Assembly: GCA_029747585.1 (NCBI GenBank) | Contig: JAPEVF010000046.1 | Coordinates: 92,832-156,831 of the forward strand | Reading direction: 5' to 3' | DNA length: 64,000 bases | From: Pleurotus djamor | Taxonomy: Eukaryota; Basidiomycota; Agaricomycetes; Agaricales; Pleurotaceae | Shown: piece by piece, positions 51,516 through 62,293 of the stretch | How positions within the stretch are numbered: position 1 is the first letter of the stretch | Layout: every line of letters starts with the position of its first letter | Notes under the pieces: generated by a model | Told to the model about the DNA's origin: nothing | The model's database searches: none | The model's input: the letters and a program-made list of their open reading frames with translations, nothing else | Translations under genes and position numbers: made by a program

Positions 51516-52065
51516 TCAAATGCAACGTCCAGCAACGTCCTATGGACATTGGATTTGATTTTCGACGTTCGCATTGATTCGCCATGGCTTATCTGCACTC
51601 TACCGCTCCAAAGCTGTGTGAGTGGGGTGTCAAGGAAGTAAGTTGTGTCCTTTTGTTCCCATTCCCAGCATCTTACATGTATTAAAATAGATGGCCTATG
51701 AGGATAGCCTATGAGGACAACATGACTTTTTGGTATGTTCCACGAGTAGCGGTCGCTGGGAAACCATGCGCCATCACTGTATACGTTCGGGCGATCAATC
51801 AATCAGTCTCGAGCATGATGACTATCGTTTTTTAAGTATTCGTTCGATGACTTCTCACGTCTCCTTGCGGTAGTCTTCCCCCTCTTCGCCCTTCGTTCAC
51901 GACTGCTGGTCTTCGGGCAGGCTCCCTTTTTTTACACCTTTTGAGGCGACTTGTAAACGGCGAGGACGTTTTCATTAAACCCCCTACCTTTTTACCCCTA
52001 CGAAACTGGTCGTGACCCGCCCCATTCGATCCACTCATTCCGTCCATTCGGTGTCTAGTTTGAGT
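51516..52065. other. Intergenic region between polymerase eta and the 7TM gene
   Basis: About 550 bases, both neighbours plus strand. Contains CTCCC/CTTTTT-rich leader-like sequence before 52066. No gene supported. Confidence 0.45.
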
Positions 52066-54426
52066 ATGGCCGCTGACTATCTGGCACAGTCCGAGGCTAT
52101 TGGAACCGGTGTACGTATCATTTGCCTCTTCAGTACGGCTAGTCATTCACGTACGCAGATTGTTGGTGCCTTTGCTGTTGCTACAACTTGTGCCGTCTCT
52201 TGGGTCCTTTCACGCGCTGTATATGTGACCGTCCGGCACCGACTAACGAAGGAAGTAGCACCTCGCGATCATGTCTTCTTCCACACCCAATTGGGCTACT
52301 ATCTGGCATGTCTTCTAGTCGGAAATCTATTTAGCAGCTTCTCGGGCGTGCTTGGGTTGCATTGGGCTGTCGTAGCTGGTCATGTCACTGATGGTGAGGA
52401 CACATCGTTTGTCAAACATTGTGCGATTGACATGTGTCCTTTATAGGTTCATTGTGCGTTTCTCAAGGTAGAATCTTGGCCCCTGCGCGTCCTTTCACAT
52501 TCTACAACAAATCCTCATGCAGAATGTAGGGATCTTGATGCAACTCGGGAACTTTTCAACCGCCTACTTCACGATCGTCATCGCCGTCCATACGTTCCTT
52601 ACTCTTGTCCTTCACAAGCGTCAGTCTTTGAAGGTCTGTGCATTCACTGCCGCTTTCGGATGGGTTTCCACAGCCATGGTCGGTATGTAATCTCGTTTCC
52701 TCTTTATTGTAACGTCTTGACTCAATCTATAGTAGTTTTCAGCCCGTTGTATTTCAAGGAAACTGACGGAAAACTCTATGGACCGTCCGGCTTTTCTTGT
52801 GGGATTACTCTTAAGTACCCAAAAGTTCAGGTGCTTTTTCACTTGTTTCCCGTGAGGTTCTATTCACACACAATAATTCTTGTCTGACCCAGTCTGTCAC
52901 CAGATATTTACGGCCTCCGTCCTTACCGCTATTCTTTACGCCTTGATCTTCCTTGTTCTAAGAGGAACACTCATGATCAAAGGCGGTTTAAGACTGAATT
53001 TAGGACCTCCTCCTAGTTCCCGCGGTTTGTACACTAGTGAGGGATATCATTGCTTCATAACAGCCGTTGCCAGGAGTATGCTTTGGTACCCATTCGGTAT
53101 GTCTTTTCAATGATGATATGATGTTTTACCATCCTAACATACCGCAGCATACATCATCCTCCTCATTCCATATTCTATCACGAGGATGCTTGTCCTCTCG
53201 GGATTTTCCGTTGACTTTGGCGGTATTGCGTTGGCTTTTACCCTGTTTTACCTTCTAGGTAAGTCAGATCAAGTTTACGTCAGTGTTGACCTGTAGAAAT
53301 TTACCCACTTCTAGGTTTCGCTAATGTGGTTCTCCTCTACAATACTTTCCGAATCCTGGGCCCGGCGTTTGACTCACAGCTAGACGCCAAGGATATGGAG
53401 AGTTTCAGTGCCACGACCGCAGAGCGCAAGCGTTATACCTCGGAGCTCGCCTTCGGCTTGAATGGCGTCCAAGCCAGTTACACTCGCTCTTTTGATCCTA
53501 TCCCCGTCCCTCTTTATCAATCATACCAAAGTCAGGAGTCACGATACTCCATGTATAGCCGGACTTCTTCTCTTGGGCTTCTCATTCCCAAACCCAATGA
53601 AACGCCAGCGGAACCTCCCAAGTCATTTGATCGAGAAATTTCCCCAAATTCAGCGTTAAGCAAGAAAATCGAGAATGCATCTCAACCTTCGAGCGATTCC
53701 CTTACAACATCTTCACCATACGGGCATCGAAGGCTTGGATCCGCGGATACTATGAATAGTCTGCCGACGCCGCCACGCCGCCTGCGTTCTCCAGTTTATC
53801 CTGGCCGAGTCGTTGATGCTGATGAGACGCAATCTGAGGTGTCCCACGAATCCTCCGGTCCACCACCATATCTTGACTCACCGTCGCGCAGCATATCGCA
53901 ACAGGATAAAATGCGTCCCCCGTCATCTGCGGGCGATATCTCGAGATCACCAACAACCCCTTCGATGCAGGAAATTGGCGTATGGCTAGCGCGCCGAGGT
54001 CCAAGTAGCCCCGTTTCACAAGACGGGCTGATCGTTGTCCCCGGTTCTCCGTCGATGTCTCCGGACAGGCTTGAGGGACGACTTCAATTGAGCGCCGTGG
54101 CTTCCCAGACAAGCTTTCCTTCGCCTACGCTTTCGTATTATCATAGCGCTGGATCGCCTGTGGCAAGTGGCTCACCGCGTCCACTGCCACCATTGCCTAG
54201 TCCTCCCTCTCAAGCCAACATGGAGGCTCCGTCCGATCCTTGGAATCGAAGGACTGGAAACGAGTCCCTGGATACTCGTCATAATGTAGTCCTTGACATT
54301 CCACCACCGGCCAAACGGTTCATGTCACACAAACCGTCATACTCGGCGTTTGGGGGCGGGGTAAATAGTGACGTACTTTCTAGACAACTCTCCACGGGAA
54401 ACGGACACACCATTCAACCCATGTGA
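52066..54426 (+). CDS. Seven-transmembrane GPCR-like protein with long Ser/Pro-rich tail
   Basis: Probably a plasma-membrane receptor of the fungal Git3/Gpr1-like group, though no ligand can be named. The ATG at 52066 gives MAADYLAQSEAIGTG. Seven hydrophobic segments can be counted: IVGAFAVATTCAVSWVLSR, LGYYLACLLVGNLFSSF, FSTAYFTIVIAVHTFLTLVL, AFTAAFGWVSTAMV..., IFTASVLTAILYALIFLVL, AYIILLIPYSITRMLVL and GGIALAFTLFYLLGFANVVL. A cytoplasmic tail of about 350 residues follows, rich in Ser and Pro with many SP/TP and PP-LPP motifs, and stops at the TGA 54424-54426. Several short introns interrupt the helices. The tail could be a phosphorylation and SH3-docking platform; that is inference. Confidence 0.78.
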
Positions 54427-55173
54427 AGCTTGGAGCATGATCTTTTTTTCTTGATGATGAGACGATATATGTGCATTTCTAGGACGCTTTTTACATGTAC
54501 TATTATTAGGACACCGCTGGCTTGACGGGCTGGACATATTTTTCGTATAATGTAGGATCCATGTCTAATGGCACATGGAATATTTTTGTTCTTGTTCAAG
54601 CTGCTCCGCTGTGTTTGTAGGGGTGAGTCATTGTGTAAGCGACTTAAGATTGCGAACTTGGCTGGAACGTTACGCCGCGATCGGAGTGTTTGGGTGCCTC
54701 ATGACGTATTTGGATATGAAATGTACAGAGGGGTGGCGGCGTGTTCACGAGGCATACGACCGAGATTGCTTCAGATGTGGCGGCGACGGAGAGCATGCAT
54801 CCATATGCATGTTGGCAACACTTGTCACGGCGTAAGTTGGTGTCGGAACTCATATTTTCAGATCTCAAATCGTTGAAATGGAATGTACTGGGATGTCACT
54901 ACCCTGATGCATTCACGGCGTAAGATTGAGTTGTCACCCCTCGGGGCGCTGTTTACAGCGACGGATGATCGTTGATACAACACACACATCTGACGTTTGT
55001 GAATCAATGTGAATTTAGCTATAATTATACAACAAGATTGCGTGGGCGAGCGGGTAAGTCGGTGTACATGCAGTATATGCAGTGAGTGAGCGTATGGAGG
55101 GGGTCGTGACCCTACACCATCATTTTTTTTTTCTTGGGAAATCATCCAAGGAACATCGATGCACTAGAAGACT
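54427..55173. other. Convergent 3' flanks of 7TM gene and homocitrate synthase
   Basis: About 750 bases between two stop codons on opposite strands. A T9 run at about 55125-55133 and AT-rich pieces fit 3' ends. No gene seen. Confidence 0.5.
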
Positions 55174-57003
55174 TTAAGCATCGGAGCGCTCGACGGAGGT
55201 TTCTTCTCTTCCATGCGCTTGTTCGCGATGCTTTCTCAATAATCGATCAAGCGCTTCCTTCTGACCTACAGCCAGTTCTCCCGATTGGATGCCAGAGTGG
55301 TAGACACGAAGGAGCGAATCAACGTCGTCCATCGATTGTGTGCGTACGTCAGCGAGTTCCTTGATCTTTGCGGTAGCGTCCTTAATCTATGGAGCATTGG
55401 AATGAAAGGGAGAAGGAATTAATAAGGGAAATCAGGATAATGCTTGTCGATGTACGAACCTCCTCATCAGTAAGGGTAAGTCCGAGTTGTTCCACACGAG
55501 ACTTGACAGCGTTCCAGCCAGTCAAGCGATGGCTACAGCGTGTGATTAGCAAGAGGGTTTGACAGAAAATGCAAAGGACGGCGTACCCGATAGAAACGTA
55601 TCGCGTGAGACCAAAGTCCTCCGGCTTAAGAATCTCGTAGGTACTCGGGTTGTTGAGGATGGCCTTGGCGTGGATACCGGCCTTGTGGGTGAACGCGCAG
55701 TAACCACTATATGAAGAATGTTATGAGCTAATGGGAAGAAGAATCGATGATACGGGCGACATACGTGATAGGATTCATGAACGGAACGTTGACTTCTACG
55801 GCTTCAGCAACCAAATTTTCGATTTCACGGAGCATTGAGAGGTTGTACTTGGACTTGACGTATTCCGGGTTGGCGGCATAGAGACAAGCGACGAGACCAC
55901 CAAGAGGGGTGATTCCAACACGCTCGCCAATTCCAAGAACAGCTGTTGGGAGTTAAGCGAATGCATATGGAGAACGGAACAATGACGTACATGTATCGAT
56001 ATGAGTTGCACCAGCTTCCAGAGCCGTGTATGCATTAGCAATGGCTGGAAAGGATAATGTAAGATAATTAGAGGTATGAATAGGAAACGATGGTCCTTAC
56101 CCATCCCAGTATCGTTGTGTAGATGAATTTCTATGTCGCAGCCCACTACGCCACGAAGCGTTCTAACCAACTCGTAAACTTGTCTAGGGTTTGCGCATCC
56201 GACGGTGTCAGCAATACCAACGCGGTTGACACCGATCTTGTCTACAGTCTGGTATATTGAAAGTAGATCGACGAGGTCTGATCGGAAGGAGTCTTCGGTT
56301 GAAAATCGGACTTCAATTCCCTTGGACTTGACAAAGTTGATGACCTCGATAGCGGTCTTGGTGATGTATGTCATGTCCTTTCCATGGGAGAACTCCCTGA
56401 GGAAGGATGACGTTCCAATAACGACGTCAACACCGTCCACCCCTGTAAGGCACCGTTGAGCAAAATTCACGTTCCAAACCGAAGAGTCAGGGCTAAGAAA
56501 CTTACCGGTCTCTACAGCGATCTTAGCGTCATCCATATGGCAGCGGATGTGGGTCAAGATCTTGGCCTTGAGACCAAGCTTGCATATGGCTTCGCAATCG
56601 AGGCGCGATTGCTCTGATGCTGCGGGCGATGTGAGTTCGATATACTCAACGCCGAAGGCATCCAGAGCCCTTGCGATCGCGATTTTGGTCTTGGTATCAA
56701 AGAATGCGTTGGCAAACTGCTCTCCCTCTAAACACCGACCGTAAGATCAGCGAGTGTAGGTGATGTATAACGACCCGACGAACCTCTTAGGGTACTTTCG
56801 ATGATGTTGAAATTTGAGATGTTGTTGAGGAAATCAGCAGCTCGGGGTGCATAGGGGTTGTTCCGTTGTTGTTCTAGCTGAGCAGCATGACGACTGGGGC
56901 CGTTCGTCCCTCGCTTTCCATTGACGTGGATGCCGTTGGTCTCGACAGCGACCATTTCACTTCGTTCGGCAGGGACAGAGTCTCCGTTTGTGTGTGGGCA
57001 CAT
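55174..57003 (-). CDS. LYS20: Homocitrate synthase, first step of alpha-aminoadipate lysine synthesis
   Basis: Condenses acetyl-CoA with 2-oxoglutarate to homocitrate, the committed and lysine-inhibited step of fungal lysine synthesis. The start at 57003 gives [10 protein letters not shown], then a hydrophilic leader. Catalytic landmarks are [20 protein letters not shown] (intron after the Arg, donor GTTCGT), IHLHNDTGM (metal-binding His residues), the [16 protein letters not shown] loop and [13 protein letters not shown]. The C-terminal regulatory part ends [19 protein letters not shown], stop TAA 55174-55176. About 470 residues, normal for the family. No obvious mitochondrial presequence is visible. 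A TGACTC element sits about 160 bases upstream. LYS20 and LYS21 cannot be told apart here. Confidence 0.95.
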
Positions 57004-57490
57004 TTTAATTCAGAGGTGCGAGGAGGAGGAAGCAGGGGGTAGGAAGTGTGGGGTAGTAGTGGGGATGATGGACGTTGGTGATGAAGAGAGGGTCAATGTT
57101 TTTTTTTTTCTTTTTGAAGTTTATAATTGCATACTCAATGTCTGCCAACTCCAAGTTCTCTGACTCGATCCATAACTCCAGGTCACATGTCGGCTAGGGT
57201 TCGGCCGACCGACCAATCAAAGGGTGAGTGCCATATGACAACCTACGACATACAGCAAGTCGACAACGATAATGTGTACTATATGTTACATATTGGGCCA
57301 TTGAAGACACAAAAAGGCCTCCGTAGCAGCAAGACCAGTGGCAACTTGAATTATAGTCGCCGAAACAGGATGTACAGGGTTACGCCAACCAACTACACCT
57401 GTACATTTGCTTCCGTCCTCGTTGCAGCAAGGGCTGCAGCTGACACGCGGTCAAGTTCCGTGACGTTGGAAAAACTGGCCTGAGCGATTC
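57004..57490. other. Homocitrate synthase promoter and ZNHIT1 3' flank
   Basis: Both neighbours are minus strand. Contains a T13 run at about 57098-57110 close to the homocitrate synthase start and the TGACTC element. No gene supported. Confidence 0.5.
57162..57167. promoter_or_regulatory. TGACTC, possible Gcn4/CpcA site
   Basis: Lies about 160 bases upstream of the homocitrate synthase start. TGACTC is the core of the general amino-acid control element, which fits a lysine-synthesis gene. A single hexamer can occur by chance. Confidence 0.35.
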
Positions 57491-58160
57491 CTAAAAGACT
57501 CGGCGTTCGCATCGTGTCTCGTTATGGACGCCTTCACAGTTTTGGTCGCAGAATGGCATATCGCAGCGTTGACATTTGTACCGACCCCAATAACCACAAA
57601 CGGAGCAAAGGAGTCGAGGTGGGTACCGAGGAGGAGGAGTGGCAGCGGTCAAATAGGTGGGCACCGACGAAGGACACCCAGCAAGGCCCTTCGATGGTCA
57701 TCAGGCCCATATTCCACAAAGCATCGGAAAACATACCGATTCATCTAGCAGAAGCGAAAAAGGTTTTCGATACAGGATGGCCGTTCGGACGTTCATCGTC
57801 GATTTTTTCTTTCGGCCTGGCCGTTCGAAGTTCCGTTTGTCCGAGATAGTCTGTCTCGCGCGACCCTTGGAATTGCCATCGGTATCCCCGTCTGCACCAT
57901 CCACATTGAGGAAAGTGGACTCTGAGTAATTGGAGCGCTAGGTGGTCGGGTTCAGCCTCAAAGGTTTGGAATCTTCAACGACGGCCTTCAAGGACTCGCC
58001 TCCAACTCGTCGAGATGGCGTTTTTTGCGCTTTGCAATGACCTCCGCACCTAAACCAGGTAATACAGCCGCTTGTCGTGCATCTAACGCGATAGTCAACG
58101 TCCAGTTTGCGCTTCTCTAAAGCAAGGGGACGTACGATGTTCCCTTGTCTTCTTGGCCAT
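57491..58160 (-). CDS. VPS71: Zf-HIT protein, ZNHIT1/VPS71 (SWC6) orthologue, SWR1 chromatin remodeller subunit
   Basis: A small nuclear zinc-finger protein. In yeast and animals this family helps the SWR1/SRCAP complex bind its Arp6 module and deposit H2A.Z. The ATG at 58160 opens MAKKTREH, and an intron (GTACGT...GTTAG, 53 nt) leads to ARQAAVLPGLG and KRKKRHLDELEA. A middle exon has RNFERPGRKKKSTMNVRTAI and YRKPFSLLLDES. An intron (GTATGT...CGAAG) then joins to GLAGCPSSVPTYLTAATPPP and the HIT finger, CSVCGYWGRYKCQRC followed by FCDQNCEGVHNETRC, stop TAG 57491-57493. Motif order and spacing match human ZNHIT1 from its basic start to the finger. No single open frame covers it because it is split into four small exons, so it is easy to miss. 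The donor of the second intron is weak (GTCCTT). Confidence 0.8.
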
Positions 58161-58328
58161 CTGATGTTGCGGGGATCAAGAGGATAGCGGGCGTCAAATA
58201 TACGTAAGGGGTTGAGATCATGAGATGAGCACGCCATTAGGAAACAGAATCTTTCTATGTCACCATTTACTCTTTTTTACTCTGCTTCCATCTAACATAC
58301 TCTCCTCGTCGCTGCCATCGCTCTCAAA
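58161..58328. promoter_or_regulatory. Divergent promoter of ZNHIT1/VPS71 and cystathionine beta-lyase
   Basis: Only 168 bases separate the two start codons. Pyrimidine-rich runs (ACTCTTTTTTACTCTGCTTCC) lie before the plus-strand start. No clear TATA box. Confidence 0.5.
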
Positions 58329-59864
58329 ATGACCCCCAGAATCGATCCTAACACCACTCACGTCCTGCATGATCTGCCTACCCCAGAGCCAGAGTCACCG
58401 TTTCGACCCAGAAAGCCGTATAGATTCTCGACTCTCTGCGCGACTGTTGAGAATCCCAGCCAAAAGGATCAGTATGGCAGTAGCTCTGTCCCAATCTACC
58501 AAACATCTACCTTCAAAGGTATGAACGGCGAGTACGATTACTCCAGGAGTGGGAACCCAACCAGAAGTCACTTGGGTGCGTGTTTGAGATCCATATCAAT
58601 TTCGGCCGAACACTAACTCGCGTCGTCATAGAACATCACATCGCAAAGATTTCCTCAGCCGAGCATGCATTCGCCGTGTCGTCTGGCATGGCTGCATTGG
58701 ATATTATATTGCGTCTACTCAAACCTGGGGACGAAGTCATCGCCGGTGATGATCTGTACGGTGGAACGAATCGTTTACTCACATACCTCAAGACACACGG
58801 TGGCGTCACTGTACATCACGTAGACACCACGGACCCACATTCCATTCGTCCCTTCATCAATCCTTCAAAGACGGCAATGGTGCTGTTGGAGTCACCCACC
58901 AATCCTTTGTTGAAAATCGCCGACCTCGCACAATTGAGCGAAGAAGTCAAAGGAAAGGCGCCCAATGCTATCGTGGTTGTCGACAATACTATGATGAGCC
59001 CATACCTCCAGCGCCCACTAGATCATGGCGCCGATATCGTCTATGATAGCGCGACGAAGTACCTGAGCGGACACCATGACCTCATGGCAGGTGTTATAAC
59101 CTGCAACAGAGCCGATTTGGCAAAGGTCAGTGCGCACAGCCTCCCCCAGTCGACTGAACATTGACCCATTTTGCCGACAGCAAATGGCATTTGTGATTAA
59201 TTCCGTCGGTAACGCGTTAACACCGTTCGACGCATTCCTCCTGTTGAGAGGAACCAAAACCCTGGCCATTCGTATGGACAGACAACAAGCAACCGCACAG
59301 CTAGTTGCTAAATATTTACATTCGTTGGGCTTCACCACTTACTACCCGGGTCTCGAATCACACCCTGGGAAAGACATTCACGACCGTATCGCCGATGGAC
59401 CTGGCGCCGTACTTAGTTTCCGTACGGGTGATAAAGAACTTAGCGAGCGCATCGTTGGAGCTACACGTCTATGGGGCATCAGTGTCAGCTTCGGGTGTGT
59501 GAACAGTCTCATCAGCATGCCTTGTGCCATGTCGTAAGCCCGCCGCCATTTTTCAAGTCCCGGTAATAAACATCTTATCATTTTTGTAGACACGCATCTA
59601 TCGATCCTGCTACGCGAGCTGCCCGAGGTCTTCCAGAGGATCTCATTCGTTTGTGTGTCGGAATAGAGGACCCGTCTGATCTACTGGATGATCTCGAGCG
59701 TGCATTGGTGGATGCTGGGGCTATTTCGCTTGCACCTGATCTTAATTCATTTGTTCGCGCAAATCTCCACCAAGATAACCTGCTGTGTGTCTTTTATATC
59801 TCCGAGCCTTCACATTCGCTCACTTTTTGCCTTTTTCTTTCCCCCAGTCAAGAAGGTGCCATAA
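58329..59864 (+). CDS. Cystathionine beta-lyase (PLP-dependent), possibly fused to the next gene
   Basis: Cleaves cystathionine to homocysteine in methionine synthesis. The ATG at 58329 gives MTPRIDPNTTHVL. Family marks of Cys/Met metabolism PLP enzymes are SSSVPIYQTSTF, YDYSRSGNPTR, AVSSGMAALD, GDDLYGGTNRLL, VVVDNTMMSPYLQRP and the lysine that binds PLP in YDSATKYLSGHHD (about 59041-59079). The C-terminal half has SFGCVNSLISMPCAMS|HASI and LIRLCVGIEDPSDLLDDLE. The end is ambiguous. If the last intron uses donor GTGTCT at 59787, the protein ends ...NLLFKKVP at the TAA 59862-59864. If it uses GTGTGT at 59785, or is kept unspliced, the frame runs on into mevalonate kinase. Cystathionine gamma-synthase or gamma-lyase is possible but less likely. 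Confidence 0.88.
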
Positions 59865-59887
59865 GCAGAGCTGTGGAGAAACTCGCG

Positions 59888-61738
59888 ATGCGTGAAGTGG
59901 CAAGTGACAGACAGTGGTTGGTGAGCGCTCCCGGAAAAGTTATATTGTTTGGCGAGCACGCGGTTGTGCATGGTGTGGTACGTCGCCATTAGGCTTTTCG
60001 TCAAAGTTAATGACATTTCTGATACCCCACCTTAACTCACAAAGACTGCAATCGCTGCCTCCGTTGACCTCCGGTGCTATGGCCTAACCACACCTCGAAA
60101 GGATCGCAAAATTTCAGTCCATTTTATCGATATCGATGATTTCAATGCGGAATGGGAAATTGACGCCCTTCCTTGGGATGCCTGTACACCGATTGCACCA
60201 GGCGCAGAGCATCCAGATACTCTGGACCAAACACTTCTGGAAGCCATCCAGAAAGGGCCTTTGAACTACCTCGAAGATAAGAAATCTGCTCAAGCCGCAA
60301 GTTTAGCCTTCTTGTATCTTTACATGATCCTGGCGTCCGAAAGGTATGTGGCGTTTCTCCGGCTGTGGTCCTGAAAGATGCAGCTCAGATCTCAAAAAAT
60401 CTTGTTCTTCAGACCCGCGCTTCACTTTTCCGCACGCGCGACTCTCCCAGTCGGGGCTGGACTCGGGTCGTCTGCGTCATTTTCCACATGTTCCGCAATG
60501 GCGTTGCTTCTCGTCCATGACCGTATAACTTTACCTCCGATACCTAAAGGCACCCAGGCTGGAGATTCTACGTCAGATCCTGGACATGTCCATGTGTCTC
60601 ACCAGGGCAGGAAGGCTCTCCCTCCCTCTACTGCTGAGGAAGTCAATCGATGGGCTTTCATTGCTGAGAAGGTCTTACACGGCAATCCTAGTGGTGTGGA
60701 TAATAGCGTTGCTGTTTTCNGGGGGGGCATTAGCTTATACTCGTGCTGGGTTTGGGAAGCCGTCCGGCATGCAAGGCATTCAAGGGTGAGTTTACCTTTA
60801 CCTTGCTGACTTTGGGCGCGCTCCTCGTGTCCCTGCTCGCACCGAATCATGATGATGTGCTTGCTTGACTGTTAAATTTCGGACATAACTATCACCGTCG
60901 CTGACATCTTCCATAGTTTCAAATCATTGAAGTTCCTCCTCACAAATTCCAAAGTGCCCCGTGATACGAAGCGTCTTGTTGCTGGAGTCGGCCAAAAGAA
61001 AATTGACGTAAGTGCTTACGGTACAAAGCTGAAATTAGCTTACTCACCGCTCACGGGTGCCATCTAGGAGCCCGAGGTTGTCAATGGCATCTTGGACGCA
61101 ATTCAGGCTATCAGCGATGAGGGTAGACGTGCACTAGCAGATCCGGAGCTCTCTCGAGCGGCCCTTCTAAATGCTCTTTCAGTAAGCCTCTCTACTGATA
61201 TGGTTTGGGTTCGTGGGTGTTCACACATCTTGTAGAGTCTCATCGATGAAAACCACGCGCACTTGGTCAATCTAGGTGTATCTCATCCCGCGCTAGAAGC
61301 CATCCGCTCCAAGACTGGAGCTCATCACCTAAGTACAAAGCTGACTGGGGCCGGCGGAGGAGGCTGCGCTGTAACACTCGTACCTGACGGTAAGCTTACG
61401 CCCGATTCCCATCTCGTACATCTTTTCACTGATTTCTTTCTTCAGACTTCCGGGATGATGCTTTGCTGGAACTCATCGAAGAATTGAAACGGGACGGATA
61501 TGAACCTTATCTCACTTCTGTTGGTGGAAGTGGTCTTGGTGTACTTTCGCCATATGCGCAGCTTTCTGGAACACTTGGGCAGTTAACTCCTCCGGAGACA
61601 CCATTCGAGTCCTCTCGTAACACAAGTTCCGAAGGTGACAGCTCGCATGTATCGCATCTGCAAGATAAATTCAAGTCAACTACGACACTCGATTTATCCG
61701 ACTGGGCTGATGGATTGGGACGCTGGTTGTATGTCTGA
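59888..61738 (+). CDS. ERG12: Mevalonate kinase (GHMP family)
   Basis: Phosphorylates mevalonate in the pathway to sterols and terpenes. The first Met close to the conserved start is at 59888 (MREVASDRQWL), 23 bases after the possible stop of the lyase; alternatively the frame is continuous with it. GHMP motifs are VSAPGKVILFGEHAVVHG (motif 1, substrate and ATP site), LPVGAGLGSSAS (motif 2, about 60447-60482) and KLTGAGGGGCAVTL (motif 3, about 61339-61380). HGNPSGVDNSV holds the catalytic Asp. An extra N at 60720 next to a G7 run breaks the frame; dropping it restores VAVFGGALAYTRAG. The Ser/Thr-rich insert before the end (about 61570-61680) is longer than in yeast. It ends SDWADGLGRWLYV, TGA 61736-61738. 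Confidence 0.93.
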
Positions 61739-62293
61739 TTTGAAGCGTCGTACTAGGCGTTTCACATCACTCTGAAGCTGGAATCAAAGTTGCGATGCAT
61801 GTACGTTAGAAATTTTTACTCCATATCCATATTATGTATTGTATTTTACCTTGTTCATCACTTGGAACCATCACAATGGGTGCGCACAATGTGGCTGGCC
61901 CTAACTTAGCGGAATACGAGGAACGAACGATCTTAGATCTGGACTCCTTCCCGAAGCACCGACTTACTTCCTATCTCAGCATTTGCAAATTTGGGCGAAA
62001 CTGTCGCCTGTTTGAGTTGCTCAAGATATCTCTCCGACCTCGAACCATTTACTAGGGATACGAATGTGCCGTAACCTGACGCAAAGAATGCAAGGCAAGT
62101 AGCATTTGAAATACGTATGGCAAAATAGTAATGGGTACAGTGAGACAAGTGTTTACATATTATTAATTGTAGGTTACGAAGTTTAAGGATGTAGTCATCC
62201 GCGGTGGCCAAGGTCTAAATAAATTATTTACCACATGGGTCAAGAGAGCACGTATCCAAAATGTATGTCCCTCAAAGGAACCGGTGAATTTGT
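61739..62293. other. Convergent 3' flanks of mevalonate kinase and sesquiterpene synthase
   Basis: About 550 bases between two facing stop codons. AT-rich parts fit 3' ends. No gene supported. Confidence 0.5.

Noticed and set aside
59785..61738. Treating lyase and mevalonate kinase as one certain fusion gene
   Set aside because: Alternative donors two or four bases away give a stop, and both halves have normal full-length domains, so they are listed as two CDS with the fusion as a finding.
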